Source: Planctomycetaceae bacterium
Lineage (GTDB): Bacteria > Planctomycetota > Planctomycetia > Pirellulales > Pirellulaceae
Direction of reading: 5' to 3'
DNA length: 64,000 bases
NCBI GenBank assembly: GCA_024642205.1
Contig: JAHEBQ010000031.1
Location: forward strand, 1 to 64,000
The position numbers and the translations under genes were made by a program. The notes under the pieces were generated by a model. It was not told the DNA's origin and ran no database searches. It saw only the letters and a list, made by a program, of their open reading frames with translations. This document shows positions 1 to 8,880 of the stretch, piece after piece. Every line of letters begins with the position of its first letter. Positions within the stretch are counted from its first letter, which is position 1.

Positions 1-134
1 TCTTCGCCAATTTTCATTTGCAAATGGCGCCGCGTAAAATCGGGTATGTAAACGTCGTATTCGAACGGATCAGCGGCGATCGTTGCAGACGTCTCGCTTA
101 ACGCCAGGAGGACGCCGGTCATTTTCGTGATCAA
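1..134 (-). CDS. ruvA: Holliday junction branch migration protein RuvA (N-terminal part, runs off the window)
   Basis: The first 44 codons are read on the minus strand from a TTG at 134-132 and continue past the left edge. The peptide begins LITKMTGVLLALSE and includes PFEYDVYIPDFTRRHLQ, which resembles the first strands of the RuvA OB-fold. RuvA forms the tetramer that holds a Holliday junction for the RuvB motor. The gene starts 17 bases after the ruvC stop on the same strand, the usual ruvC-ruvA arrangement, and this supports the call. The ATG at 122 would remove the first strand, so the TTG start fits better. Only about a fifth of the gene is visible; the identification is an inference from short similarity plus context. 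Confidence 0.72.
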   Translation of the reverse strand, partial: MITKMTGVLLALSETSATIAADPFEYDVYIPDFTRRHLQMKIGE

Positions 135-151
135 GTGATTGTACTCAGGTG

Positions 152-676
152 TTATGTGAACAAGGCAGGCCGAAGTGACAAGTAGTAATGACAGAGAGCG
201 ATCGCAAGGGCATCGGCAACGTCGGGAGGTTCAGGGATTTCTGGCAGCTTCAAATGGCGGGCAACGGCCAGTTGAACCTGGTTTTTGGGTGCCCGTCCGT
301 TTCCGGTCATGACTTTCTTGACCTGGGTCGAGGCGTAGCTGTGAAGCGGCAGTTTGCTTTGACCGACGGCCAGACAAATCACGCCTCGCGCATGGCCCAT
401 GACGATCGCCGTCTGAGGTCGTTCGTAGTGGCTATAAAGTTCCTCCAGGCCGACACAGTCGGGCAGAAGTGATTGGATCACATCGGCGATACCATCGTGA
501 ATGCTGGCGAGACGTTGGCCCAAATTGTCGGACCGATGACTGCGAATGACGCCTGCCTCCACAACAGAAATTTCTGAATCTTGCACGGAAATGACGCCGT
601 AGCCCGTGATGTTCAGCCCCGGGTCAATCCCAAGGACTCTTGCTTCGCGGGTTTTGGCTTGGTTGGTTTGGGTCAT
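152..676 (-). CDS. ruvC: Crossover junction endodeoxyribonuclease RuvC
   Basis: RuvC cuts Holliday junctions by symmetric nicking in homologous recombination and works with RuvAB. The 174-residue product has the family length. Its acidic active site is visible: the Asp in VLGIDPGLN (about residue 18), Glu in VGLEELY (about 78), and the C-terminal PDVADALA pair. The ATG at 676-674 was chosen because it overlaps the ispF stop (TGA at 675-673) in an ATGA arrangement and removes an upstream extension unlike the family. It is translationally coupled to ispF and followed 17 bases later by ruvA, so the three form one minus-strand operon. Confidence 0.93.
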   Translation of the reverse strand: MTQTNQAKTREARVLGIDPGLNITGYGVISVQDSEISVVEAGVIRSHRSDNLGQRLASIHDGIADVIQSLLPDCVGLEELYSHYERPQTAIVMGHARGVICLAVGQSKLPLHSYASTQVKKVMTGNGRAPKNQVQLAVARHLKLPEIPEPPDVADALAIALCHYYLSLRPALFT

Positions 677-1173
677 GATTGTCGTTCTGGACGATACAGG
701 AGCGCGACGCATTGGGCCATCATCGCTTCGTGCCGCCCGATCGACCCAACGCCTTCACCCGTTTTGGCTTTGACCCCGACCTGGTCGGGTTCAATTTCGA
801 GGATTTCAGCAATCCGCACAGCGATCCTCCGTTTGTGTGGTGACAGTTTCGGTTGTTGGGCAAACACGATGCAGTCGAGGTTGATAATCCGATAGCCGTT
901 TTCGGATATTCGAACGGCCGCACGTTTCAGCATGTCCGCGGAATCGCGTCCCTTGTTTTCTTCCAACGTATCAGGAAACAGCTCACCGATGTCACCCAGG
1001 GCTGCGGCTCCGAGCAGCGCATCGGTGATCGCGTGAAGCAACACGTCCGCATCGCTGTGGCCATCAAGTGAATAGGCATGTTGAATCTCGATACCTCCCA
1101 TCCTCAGTGGTCCGCCCGGTTTGAGCCGGTGCGTGTCGTGACCGATTCCGATTCGAAGTGTGACAGGATTCAC
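673..1173 (-). CDS. ispF: 2-C-methyl-D-erythritol 2,4-cyclodiphosphate synthase (IspF)
   Basis: IspF forms the cyclic diphosphate in the MEP pathway for isoprenoid precursors. The sequence shows RIGIGHDTHRL near the N-terminus (metal Asp and His), LDGHSDADVLLHAITDAL with the third metal ligand and substrate-binding residues, GDIGELFPD, and the C-terminal KAKTGEGVGSIGR. The open frame extends much further upstream, but that part is unlike IspF and overlaps the divergent ABC gene. A GTG at 1173 gives 166 residues, the normal size, with the family motif starting six residues in. About 200 bases separate this start from the divergent ABC operon, so both promoters probably lie there. Confidence 0.9.
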   Translation of the reverse strand: MNPVTLRIGIGHDTHRLKPGGPLRMGGIEIQHAYSLDGHSDADVLLHAITDALLGAAALGDIGELFPDTLEENKGRDSADMLKRAAVRISENGYRIINLDCIVFAQQPKLSPHKRRIAVRIAEILEIEPDQVGVKAKTGEGVGSIGRHEAMMAQCVALLYRPERQS

Positions 1174-1371
1174 GATGGAAGACGCCTGGGACAGAATGAG
1201 CTTGCTCGAAATGGTAACCCGCTGGCAAGCAAAGGAAAACCTCAATCCGTGAAGGTTGGTTTTGATGTCCTTCGGGTGGAACGAAAACCTATCCAATCCC
1301 GGTTTTTCCCAAGCTGACCTCAATGCTTCAGTCGCCTGTTGGTGAACGCGTGACCCTTTTATAATCCGGAA

Positions 1372-2391
1372 ATGCCAACCATCGAGATCAAAAACCTGTC
1401 CAAAACGTACCGAGTTTATCAAAAACAGGAGGGCGTTCTGGCGTCGGTAAAAGGACTGTTTCACCGCGAATATCGGGAAGTCCATGCGGTCCGCAATATT
1501 GACTTGACCGTCGAACAGGGGGAATTCGTCGCATTCCTGGGTCCCAACGGAGCCGGGAAAACCACGACGCTCAAATTGCTTTCGGGCGTCATCAACCCGG
1601 ATCACGGAACCGTCACAGTAATGGGATATGTTCCCTGGGAAAGAGAAAACGAATACCGGCGTAAATTCGCGCTGGTGATGGGTCAAAAAAATCAACTCTG
1701 GTGGGACCTTCCGGCAATGGAGTCGTTTCGGCTGAACCAGCACATCTACCGGGTTCCCAGGGAAGAGTTCGAGCGAACCAGGGACGAGCTTTCGGACATG
1801 CTCGATGTTACTCGGTTGCTCGGCCGGCCGGTACGCGAGTTATCCCTGGGTGAGCGGATGAAGATGGAGTTGATCGCGGCACTGCTGCACAAACCCGATG
1901 TGTTGTTCCTCGACGAACCGACAATTGGACTCGACGTTGTTGCCCAGCACAAGATTCAGGAATTCCTGAAGGAATATCAACGGGAACGCAAGAACACGAT
2001 ATTGCTGACCAGTCATTACATGAAAGATATCGAAGCACTTTGCAAACGGGTTGTGATAATTGCCAATGGTTCGATCTACCACGATGGTTCGCTCGAAGAC
2101 ATTGTTGATCAGTTTAGCGGCGACAAAATTGTGACACTCCATTTGCATGATGACGGGGGACTGGATTCGTTGTCCGGATTACCTAACGTGATGGAAGTCG
2201 AGGCCCCAAAAATCAAGTTCCGCGTGCCCCGGGACGAAGTCGGCAAAGTGTTGAGCCGGATTTTAGCAGCCCATTCGGTTGACGACATTGTGGTCGAAGA
2301 TCCGCCGCTGGAGGAGGTAATCTCCAATGTGTTTTCCCAGGCCGAGGAAAAAGGACGGCAGGAGGCCAGCCAGGCTGCGACGGGTTCCTGA
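1372..2391 (+). CDS. ABC-2 type transporter, ATP-binding subunit
   Basis: This 339-residue ATPase would power the two permeases that follow. Walker A GPNGAGKTT lies at about residues 57-65, the signature LSLGERM at 157-163, Walker B VLFLDEPT at 177-184 and the switch His in LLTSHYMKD at 215. The long spacer between the N-terminal strand and Walker A, which contains a basic insertion, and the GQKNQLWWDLPA stretch after the Q-loop are typical of the uncharacterised ABC-2 exporters that use two different permeases (COG4586-like, from memory). The C-terminal 100 residues form an accessory domain. The substrate cannot be told from sequence. It is first in a co-directional set of three. Confidence 0.9.
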   Translation: MPTIEIKNLSKTYRVYQKQEGVLASVKGLFHREYREVHAVRNIDLTVEQGEFVAFLGPNGAGKTTTLKLLSGVINPDHGTVTVMGYVPWERENEYRRKFALVMGQKNQLWWDLPAMESFRLNQHIYRVPREEFERTRDELSDMLDVTRLLGRPVRELSLGERMKMELIAALLHKPDVLFLDEPTIGLDVVAQHKIQEFLKEYQRERKNTILLTSHYMKDIEALCKRVVIIANGSIYHDGSLEDIVDQFSGDKIVTLHLHDDGGLDSLSGLPNVMEVEAPKIKFRVPRDEVGKVLSRILAAHSVDDIVVEDPPLEEVISNVFSQAEEKGRQEASQAATGS

Positions 2392-2513
2392 ATCAATTCA
2401 GGCCATCGGAGGTTAAACCAACTGTCGATTTCAGCACGAACATCAACCCCACCGACGTTACTCGCACGCGGTCCACAACCCACATTTAACCAACCAGCAC
2501 CTGACAAGACTCC

Positions 2514-3374
2514 ATGCTCGAATCCGCAATAACCTGGTGGACCTTTTTCAAAATCTCGATCAACGAGCGTTTGGTATACCGCGCGGATTTCATGCTGGGA
2601 ACGCTGATGCGTTTCTTGCCGACACTTACGCAGATTTTCTTGTGGTGGGCGATTTACGACGTAATATCGTCTCCCGGTTCCGCGGACTCCACAACCGGTC
2701 CAGATGGTGACATCGCCGGATTCAAGTACGGTGACATGGTCGCCTACTACCTGCTGGTTATTATCAGCCGCGCATTTTCCAGCATGCCAGGTTTGACTGG
2801 CGGGATCGCAAACCAGATACGCAACGGTGAAGTCAAGAAATTCCTGATCCAACCGGTAGACATGCAAGGCTGTCTGTTGATGCAGCGTATTGCGCACAAA
2901 CTGGTTTACTACCTGGTCGCGACGCTTCCGTTTGCCTTGGTGTTTTTCCTTTGTCGCGGCTTCTTCGTCAATGGTTGGCCGGCAGCGGATGTGCTGATTG
3001 TATTTTTCCTTTCGCTTGCATTATCGTTTTTGCTGGGATTTTTTCTGGAAACGTGTATCGGACTGATTGGATTCTGGTTTCTGGAAGTCACTTCCCTGAC
3101 TTTTATTTACATGTTGATGAACTTTCTGCTCTCCGGACATATGTTTCCGTTGGAATTGCTGCCGTCGGAACCAGTGAACATTCGCGCGTGGGTCGAGTTT
3201 CTTCCGTTTCAGTTCCTGGCTTATTTTCCGGCCGCCGTGTTCCTCGGAAAAATCGAGGGAGCTGAAATGTATCGCGGGTTGATTTCGGAAGTCGCCTGGG
3301 TCTTGTTTTTTGTCGTATTGTCACGCGTTCTATGGTGGAAGGGAATCAAGCGGTATAGCGGATTTGGGGGATGA
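2514..3374 (+). CDS. ABC-2 type transporter, first permease subunit
   Basis: The 286-residue protein has an amphipathic N-terminus followed by about six membrane segments, including TLPFALVFFLCRGFF and a long hydrophobic stretch around residues 160-210. The pattern of an early RADFMLGTLMRFLPT segment and a late FLPFQFLAYFPAAVFLGK segment matches the permeases that pair with COG4586-like ATPases. It follows the ATPase by 122 bases and precedes a second, different permease, suggesting a heterodimeric membrane channel. Which molecule it exports is unknown. Confidence 0.85.
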   Translation: MLESAITWWTFFKISINERLVYRADFMLGTLMRFLPTLTQIFLWWAIYDVISSPGSADSTTGPDGDIAGFKYGDMVAYYLLVIISRAFSSMPGLTGGIANQIRNGEVKKFLIQPVDMQGCLLMQRIAHKLVYYLVATLPFALVFFLCRGFFVNGWPAADVLIVFFLSLALSFLLGFFLETCIGLIGFWFLEVTSLTFIYMLMNFLLSGHMFPLELLPSEPVNIRAWVEFLPFQFLAYFPAAVFLGKIEGAEMYRGLISEVAWVLFFVVLSRVLWWKGIKRYSGFGG

Positions 3375-3564
3375 ACCGGAGACGACCGGAAGGCTGAATT
3401 CAAATGGCGATCGGTACTCGGTGGACCGTTCCTCGTTGAAACGGCGGATCGGCGTTTGGTGTCAAACAACAGAATTTGAACGTTCCCATTTTCGCCAAAC
3501 TCCATTACGACCTGTCACCTGAAACGTTTCAATTTTCATATCGATTTTCAATTCCAGTTTTCCC

Positions 3565-4413
3565 GTGCATCCTTCCTACCTAAAAGTATTCCTCACGTTC
3601 GCAAGAAATTCGCTGGTCCGGGACATGTCGTTTCGGACCAACTTTATCCTGCAATGCCTGTCTTCCATGGCTTGGGCGGGAATGAACTGGGGGTTGTTCA
3701 AAATCATCTATGTCCATACGGGCGAGATCGGTCGAGGAACCGGATGGCATGAAAACGAGTTTTTTATTTTCCTGGGCACGATCTGGGTAATTAACAGTTT
3801 GATTCAGACCGTCTTCATGGCCAATGCCGAGGAATTCAGTGAGTTGATCCGGACGGGAGGACTGGATTTCGCCCTCTTGAAACCCATCGATACCCAGTTC
3901 TTGATCTCCTTCCCTCGAATCAACTGGTCTCAGGTACCAAACGGCATTCTGGGAATCTTGTTGATTATTCACTCGATGCAAAAATTGATGCAGGAGAAGG
4001 AATTGTACTTTTCCGTGTTCAGCGTTCCGGTATTTGTGTTCTATGTGATCTGCGGTGCAATGGTGATGTACAGCGTGATGATTTGTCTGGCGTCCACAAG
4101 TATTTGGTTTGGCAGAAATCAGAATCTGTATGACTTCTGGTTCTACATCACGAATTTTTACCGTTATCCGATGGAGATTTATCAACGCAATGGAATCGGA
4201 ATGGCGTTGTGGGGCACATTCACGTTTCTGATTCCAATCCTCGTTGTGTCAAATATCCCTGCTCGGATACTGGCGCAGCCGCTCGGCACACCGTGGAAAG
4301 CATGGGAGTGGGGACTGGCTGGTTATGCCGTTCTCGGTTCGGTCTGGAGCCTCTGGGCCAGTCGCTGGGTATTCCGGCGAGCGTTGATGAGCTACCGTAG
4401 TGCGAGTAGTTAG
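3565..4413 (+). CDS. ABC-2 type transporter, second permease subunit
   Basis: This 282-residue membrane protein is the likely partner of the preceding permease. It shares the same outline (RDMSFRTNFILQCLSSMAW near the start, about six membrane segments, a C-terminal ASRWVFRRAL tail) without being a close copy. The start is a GTG; no clear Shine-Dalgarno sequence is seen, and an ATG at codon 22 would cut into the conserved N-terminal helix. The 190 bases before it hold no gene. An ATPase plus two unlike permeases is the expected composition of this exporter type. Confidence 0.83.
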   Translation: MHPSYLKVFLTFARNSLVRDMSFRTNFILQCLSSMAWAGMNWGLFKIIYVHTGEIGRGTGWHENEFFIFLGTIWVINSLIQTVFMANAEEFSELIRTGGLDFALLKPIDTQFLISFPRINWSQVPNGILGILLIIHSMQKLMQEKELYFSVFSVPVFVFYVICGAMVMYSVMICLASTSIWFGRNQNLYDFWFYITNFYRYPMEIYQRNGIGMALWGTFTFLIPILVVSNIPARILAQPLGTPWKAWEWGLAGYAVLGSVWSLWASRWVFRRALMSYRSASS

Positions 4414-4878
4414 CAGGACCGGCAAATTCCGAGTGACCACTGTGTTTCGCTGAATCGGAATCGCGGCTTCGGTCAGTACCGGGATTTTATGTTTCGAGTC
4501 GGATTATGCGGACTGGCCCCTTCATGCACCCCCCAATGTGGATTATCTGGAACAATCTTTACCGACTGGAGCGGCGGGAGCGCATTTCTCAACCTTCCCC
4601 ACCTGAGATGCCGAAAAATCAAGAGCACGCAAAATCCGGGACTTGAATGGCGAAACCCCGCTTTTAGAATTAGGATGGCGATGGGAGTCGTAACGCTCGT
4701 TGAATGCCCAGAATTCTTGGGAATTCTTGAGTTTCGGAACAGGTGATTGGACCGACCTGCATTTGCCCAAGTTATACTAGGATCGAGTACACAGTTTGTT
4801 GTTGCCTGCCACGTTCGACGCAACTTTGAGATAGACCCAAACCCGGTTTGGCCACGCCAAACGATGGAGCTGTAACCC
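4414..4878. other. Intergenic, no gene seen; hairpin and possible -10 box
   Basis: No convincing coding region. A hairpin lies at 4710-4727 (AGAATTC, loop TTGG, GAATTCT), which is also a direct repeat of GAATTCTTG. A TATACT hexamer at 4773-4778, about 105 bases before the next start, resembles a -10 box, but the best upstream hexamer (TTGGAC at 4747) is 20 bases away, too far for a good sigma-70 promoter. Confidence 0.4.
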
Positions 4879-6327
4879 ATGTCAAAACTGATTCCGATGG
4901 ACGAAGCCGCAAGCATTCTTGGAATGACGGTCGAACAGCTTACCGAATTACGGTCCAACAACGAGATCTTTGGCTATCGTGATGGTTCCAACTGGAAGTT
5001 CAAGATGACGGAACTTGAACGAGTTGCCGGCGAATTGGATATCAAACTTAACATTTCGGACGCCGCCAAGGTTGCTGACGATCTGAGCGAGAGCTTTGGG
5101 TTTGATCTTTCCTCGGAATCGGGCATTGATCTGGACCCCGACGAAGGATCTTCTTCGGGCGGTTTGATCGAAGATCTTGATTCATCCGACTACGTGGAGG
5201 ACTCATCCGTTGAACTCCAGTCTCCAGCCAAAGATGGTCTCAGTATCAATTCGGATGACGATTCAATTACTATTGATGAAGACGGAGAAGAAGTAGACCT
5301 GGTCGAGAGCGGACGATTAAAACAGGGAACGTCAACGAAGCAGGGCGACGACAGTAGTGCGCTGAAACTGGAAGACAGCGGGGACATTCTCGCGTCAGAG
5401 GAAAATGTAATTGATGGCGATGATGAGCTCTCGTTTGGAAGTAGTAGCCTCAGCCTTGCGTCTGAAAGCAGCAAGAAACTCGCCGGCGGCGACTCTGCCA
5501 ATCTGCTTGATGACGAACCCGAAAAATCGGGCAGTCCCTCGGACACCGGTAAAATGCTGGCCGCAGGCGGCCAGGATGACTTGCTTCTGTCCGAAGACGA
5601 CCTTTTCAGCGACGAGCTTTCGCTTGCAGACAGTGCCTCATTTGAAGATAGTGCCGAACTAAGCAGCGACTTTGAAGACAGCGATCTGGTGCTCGACGAC
5701 AGCGACTCAAGTTCGGAAATCATGCTCGAAGCCAACAAGAGCGGAATCAATCTGAGTCCGAATGAAAGCGGGATTGCGTTTGGCGATGAACCGCTGGAAC
5801 TCGGTGGATCGGACATTGACGCTTTGGAACTTCCGGAAGACGACGATTTGATCGTGCTGGAAGATGTCGCCGATGCGGACGCTGCGACATTGATGCAGGA
5901 AGACGATTTCAATCTGACTCCCTTGGAAGCTTCCCTGGAAGATGATGATTCCAGTGGATCGCAGGTCATCGCTTTGGAAGACTCAGAAATTTACGCCGAC
6001 GACTCTGCGGCGACTATTCTGGGAGAGAGCGATGACTTCTCGGCCCAGCCTGCGATCATGCTGGACGATTCCGGCTTTGATGACGGAATGGGATACGCAG
6101 ACGCCGGTGGAATCCTGATGCCGGCTGGCGCTGCGATGGGGCCGGCCGCGTTGCCTGAAGCTCCCTACACCGCTTACCAGGTCATCAGTTTGGGACTGGT
6201 TGCGGTCTTGCTTGTGATGGGCGGGATGGTCGCTTACAGCCTCGCTCAGAATATGTGGATGCCGGAAGACATAGCAATCCGCAGCAGCGTACTCAATTTC
6301 TTCCTTCGCATGGTTGGCATGAACTAG
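4879..6327 (+). CDS. Membrane-tethered helix-turn-helix protein with long acidic Ser/Asp-rich linker
   Basis: The product is 482 residues in three parts. Residues 1-58 look like an excisionase/MerR-type winged helix-turn-helix: MDEAASILGMTVEQLTEL, then RDGSNWKFKMTELERVA. Residues about 60-420 are low-complexity and strongly acidic, built from Ser, Asp, Glu, Leu and Gly in loosely repeated DDLxLSEDDLF-like blocks. Residues about 433-456 form one hydrophobic helix (VISLGLVAVLLVMGGMVAYS), followed by about 25 residues. This predicts a DNA-binding or protein-binding head in the cytoplasm joined by a disordered tether to the membrane. I do not know a named function. It appears to be a single-gene unit. 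Confidence 0.8.
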   Translation: MSKLIPMDEAASILGMTVEQLTELRSNNEIFGYRDGSNWKFKMTELERVAGELDIKLNISDAAKVADDLSESFGFDLSSESGIDLDPDEGSSSGGLIEDLDSSDYVEDSSVELQSPAKDGLSINSDDDSITIDEDGEEVDLVESGRLKQGTSTKQGDDSSALKLEDSGDILASEENVIDGDDELSFGSSSLSLASESSKKLAGGDSANLLDDEPEKSGSPSDTGKMLAAGGQDDLLLSEDDLFSDELSLADSASFEDSAELSSDFEDSDLVLDDSDSSSEIMLEANKSGINLSPNESGIAFGDEPLELGGSDIDALELPEDDDLIVLEDVADADAATLMQEDDFNLTPLEASLEDDDSSGSQVIALEDSEIYADDSAATILGESDDFSAQPAIMLDDSGFDDGMGYADAGGILMPAGAAMGPAALPEAPYTAYQVISLGLVAVLLVMGGMVAYSLAQNMWMPEDIAIRSSVLNFFLRMVGMN

Positions 6328-6516
6328 ACTCCAGTTCGGTCCACATCGTGGGCTGGATCTCCGGGTTCAACGCAAATCAACCTGACATGACCCGGGTCCG
6401 TCGATCAGGGTTTCTTGTTGCCGCGGCCACACACCGGCGTTGTTGTCGCACGGAATCGACAAAGGTAGGATGGGTCTCCCGAGAAGATTGGCTCCAGCAA
6501 CAACCAACGATTCACG

Positions 6517-7497
6517 ATGACGTTAATGTTTCAATTGATGCGCGCCGCGGTGGACTATGCAGGGCTGTTTCCACCCGCTGGGCTACCACTCAACGAAGTC
6601 ATCGCCAACTATTCGAACTACCTCCAGTCCGGCGAGCGCTCGATGCTCGGTCGATTGATCGTTCCGGCGTCCAGACTGGGCGAATATGAAGCGGCCGCCG
6701 AGGAATTGCTGCCCCGGGGAAACCGGACAGATCCTTGGCGAATCAGCGCACTGGCACCTCCGATCGAGGAGGAATCCGGGACGCTGGATTGCAGAAAATT
6801 CTCGACAGCTGTTGACACGATTTTGTCGTTCAATGAACGGCATCAGAACGACCAGCGGACGATTGTCGACGCGATGGAGGTACCCGCCCCGACCATCAAC
6901 CTCATCAAGGCGACGATCGAACGGCGGGCAGATGGAGTAAGTTCTTTCCTGGAAATTCCGGACTTGTCCAATCCCGAACCGATGATTGAATTCATTTCTC
7001 AGTTCCCGGCCAGCAACCGAATTTTTGCGAAGATCCGGACAGGCGGCATCACCGCCGACCTGATCCCGCCTCCCACCGACGTAGCCAGATTTATTGCCGC
7101 TTGTGCGAAGCATGAGGTGGGCTTCAAAGCAACCGCTGGACTGCATCATCCGATTCGCTCCCGGTACCGATTGACCTACGAAGACGATGCTCCCGAGTCA
7201 AAACTGTTTGGATTCCTGAACGTCTTTATTGCCACCATGATCGCTTTTGAACATCGTGTTTCCGTGGACAAGCTCGTCGAAATTCTCTCCTGCGAAGACC
7301 CTTTAAAGTTTGGTTTGGACGACCACAGACTGAGATGGGACAACCTCGAAGTATCCGCCGAACGAGTCGCCGAGATTCGTAAACGAGGCATCATTTCTTT
7401 CGGATCCTGTTCGTTCCTTGAACCATCAAGCGAGCTGCAACAACTCCCCAACGTTTCGCACGCATCGGTTTTTTCCGATGGATCATCGATGTCCTAG
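6517..7497 (+). CDS. Conserved hypothetical protein next to fumarylacetoacetase
   Basis: The 326-residue product has no signal peptide or membrane segment and looks soluble. It begins MTLMFQLMRAAVDYAGLFPP and has evenly spread hydrophobic residues and several Arg/Asp-rich loops, as an alpha/beta enzyme would. I do not recognise the family. It ends 39 bases before fumarylacetoacetase on the same strand, so a shared transcript and a link to aromatic amino acid breakdown are plausible but unproven. A motif such as HHPIRSRYRLTYEDDAPESK might be an active-site region, but this is a guess from its charge content. Confidence 0.6.
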   Translation: MTLMFQLMRAAVDYAGLFPPAGLPLNEVIANYSNYLQSGERSMLGRLIVPASRLGEYEAAAEELLPRGNRTDPWRISALAPPIEEESGTLDCRKFSTAVDTILSFNERHQNDQRTIVDAMEVPAPTINLIKATIERRADGVSSFLEIPDLSNPEPMIEFISQFPASNRIFAKIRTGGITADLIPPPTDVARFIAACAKHEVGFKATAGLHHPIRSRYRLTYEDDAPESKLFGFLNVFIATMIAFEHRVSVDKLVEILSCEDPLKFGLDDHRLRWDNLEVSAERVAEIRKRGIISFGSCSFLEPSSELQQLPNVSHASVFSDGSSMS

Positions 7498-7536
7498 ATC
7501 CGCGATTACCAACCAAAATCCAGAAAGTGCCGTTTG

Positions 7537-8880
7537 ATGTACACCGTAAATACAACACACGATCCGACATTGAAGTCGTGGGTTCAAAGCGCCAATGCGC
7601 CGGGAGCCGAATTCCCGATTCAAAATCTCCCCTATTGCGTTTTTCAACAACCGTCAGGACCGCCATCGATCGGAGTAGGTATTGGCGACCAAATTCTCGA
7701 CTTACGGACTTGCGCCGGCAGCGGGCTTCTCAGCGACCCTTTCGTACAAGTTGCCAGCCAACCGACGCTCAACGCCTTGATGGGACTTTCGACCGGAGAT
7801 CAAAGCCAATTTCGGCGCCTGATCCAGAGCCTGCTGACCGAAAACGCTTCGGCAAAAAAGGACAACATCGAGCCCGCGCTGGTTTCACAAACCGACGTCA
7901 AGTTTCAGCTTCCCTGCCTGATCGGTGACTACTCCGATTTCTATGCTTCGATTTATCATGCGACCAATGTTGGCAGCATGTTTCGTCCTGACAATCCCTT
8001 GTTGCCCAATTACAAACACATCCCGATCGGCTACCACGGGCGTGCTTCGAGCATCGTCGTGAGCGGCACACCCATTCATCGACCGGTCGGACAGTTGTCG
8101 CCAACCGAAGAAGGCGGAAACCCCAGCCGTGCCGCCTGCCAATTGCTCGATTATGAGCTTGAAGTCGGCTGTTTTGTGGGTCGCGGCAATGACCTGGGAA
8201 GCACGATTCCGATCAACGAGGCTGAAGAGCATCTCTTCGGTCTTACGTTGCTCAACGATTGGTCGGCTCGCGACATTCAAAAATGGGAATATCAGCCGCT
8301 GGGACCGTTCCTGGCCAAATCGTTTGCCACCACGATCTCACCCTGGATTGTCACCATGGAAGCCCTGGCCCCGTTTCGATGTGCTGAGTTCACCCGACCC
8401 GATGGAGACCCGCAACCGCTTGATTACCTGACCAGTGAATCCAATTCGAATTCGGGAGGCGTTGATCTCCAATTGGAAGTTTTCCTGCAGACCGCAGCGA
8501 TGCAGCAGCAGGGGATGGATCCGCAAATGCTGACTCGTGGCAGTTTCACCAGTCTGTATTGGACGTTGGCCCAGATGTTGACTCATCACTGCAGCAACGG
8601 TTGCAACATGCGAACCGGAGACATGCTTGGCAGTGGCACGGTAAGTGGACTGGCAAGAGATTCGCGAGGATGTTTGCTGGAATTGACCTGGGACGGCGAT
8701 CAAGCCAATGCTGTTCCGGGCACCCAACGGACACCGATCGAGTTGCCGACCGGGGAAGAGCGAAAGTTCCTGGCCGATGGTGATGAGGTGATCATCAAAG
8801 GGTTTTGCGAATCTGACTCCCACAGGAGAATTGGATTTGGAATTTGCGCTGGAAAAATCCTGCCTGCACAAGAACTGTGA
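7537..8880 (+). CDS. fahA: Fumarylacetoacetase
   Basis: The last enzyme of tyrosine degradation, which splits fumarylacetoacetate into fumarate and acetoacetate. Visible family signatures are YSDFYASIYHATNVGSMFRP (metal Asp and catalytic His), LLDYELEVGCFVG (metal Glu) and LLNDWSARDIQKWEYQPLG (metal Asp), then FLAKSFATTISPW. At 447 residues it has the length of the eukaryote-like full FAH with the N-terminal SH3-like domain, not the short FAH-superfamily hydrolases. The ATG at 7537 was preferred over an adjacent TTG. No other tyrosine-degradation gene is recognisable nearby. Confidence 0.93.
   Translation: MYTVNTTHDPTLKSWVQSANAPGAEFPIQNLPYCVFQQPSGPPSIGVGIGDQILDLRTCAGSGLLSDPFVQVASQPTLNALMGLSTGDQSQFRRLIQSLLTENASAKKDNIEPALVSQTDVKFQLPCLIGDYSDFYASIYHATNVGSMFRPDNPLLPNYKHIPIGYHGRASSIVVSGTPIHRPVGQLSPTEEGGNPSRAACQLLDYELEVGCFVGRGNDLGSTIPINEAEEHLFGLTLLNDWSARDIQKWEYQPLGPFLAKSFATTISPWIVTMEALAPFRCAEFTRPDGDPQPLDYLTSESNSNSGGVDLQLEVFLQTAAMQQQGMDPQMLTRGSFTSLYWTLAQMLTHHCSNGCNMRTGDMLGSGTVSGLARDSRGCLLELTWDGDQANAVPGTQRTPIELPTGEERKFLADGDEVIIKGFCESDSHRRIGFGICAGKILPAQEL

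Noticed and set aside
1174..1743. N-terminal extension of the ispF open frame
   Set aside because: Not IspF-like, overlaps the divergent ABC gene; the GTG at 1173 gives the family length.
2109..2897. 262-codon frame on the minus strand
   Set aside because: Overlaps the ABC ATPase and first permease in antisense and shows no family features.
5190..5969. 259-codon Ser-rich frame on the minus strand
   Set aside because: Antisense shadow of the Ser/Asp-rich linker in the helix-turn-helix gene.
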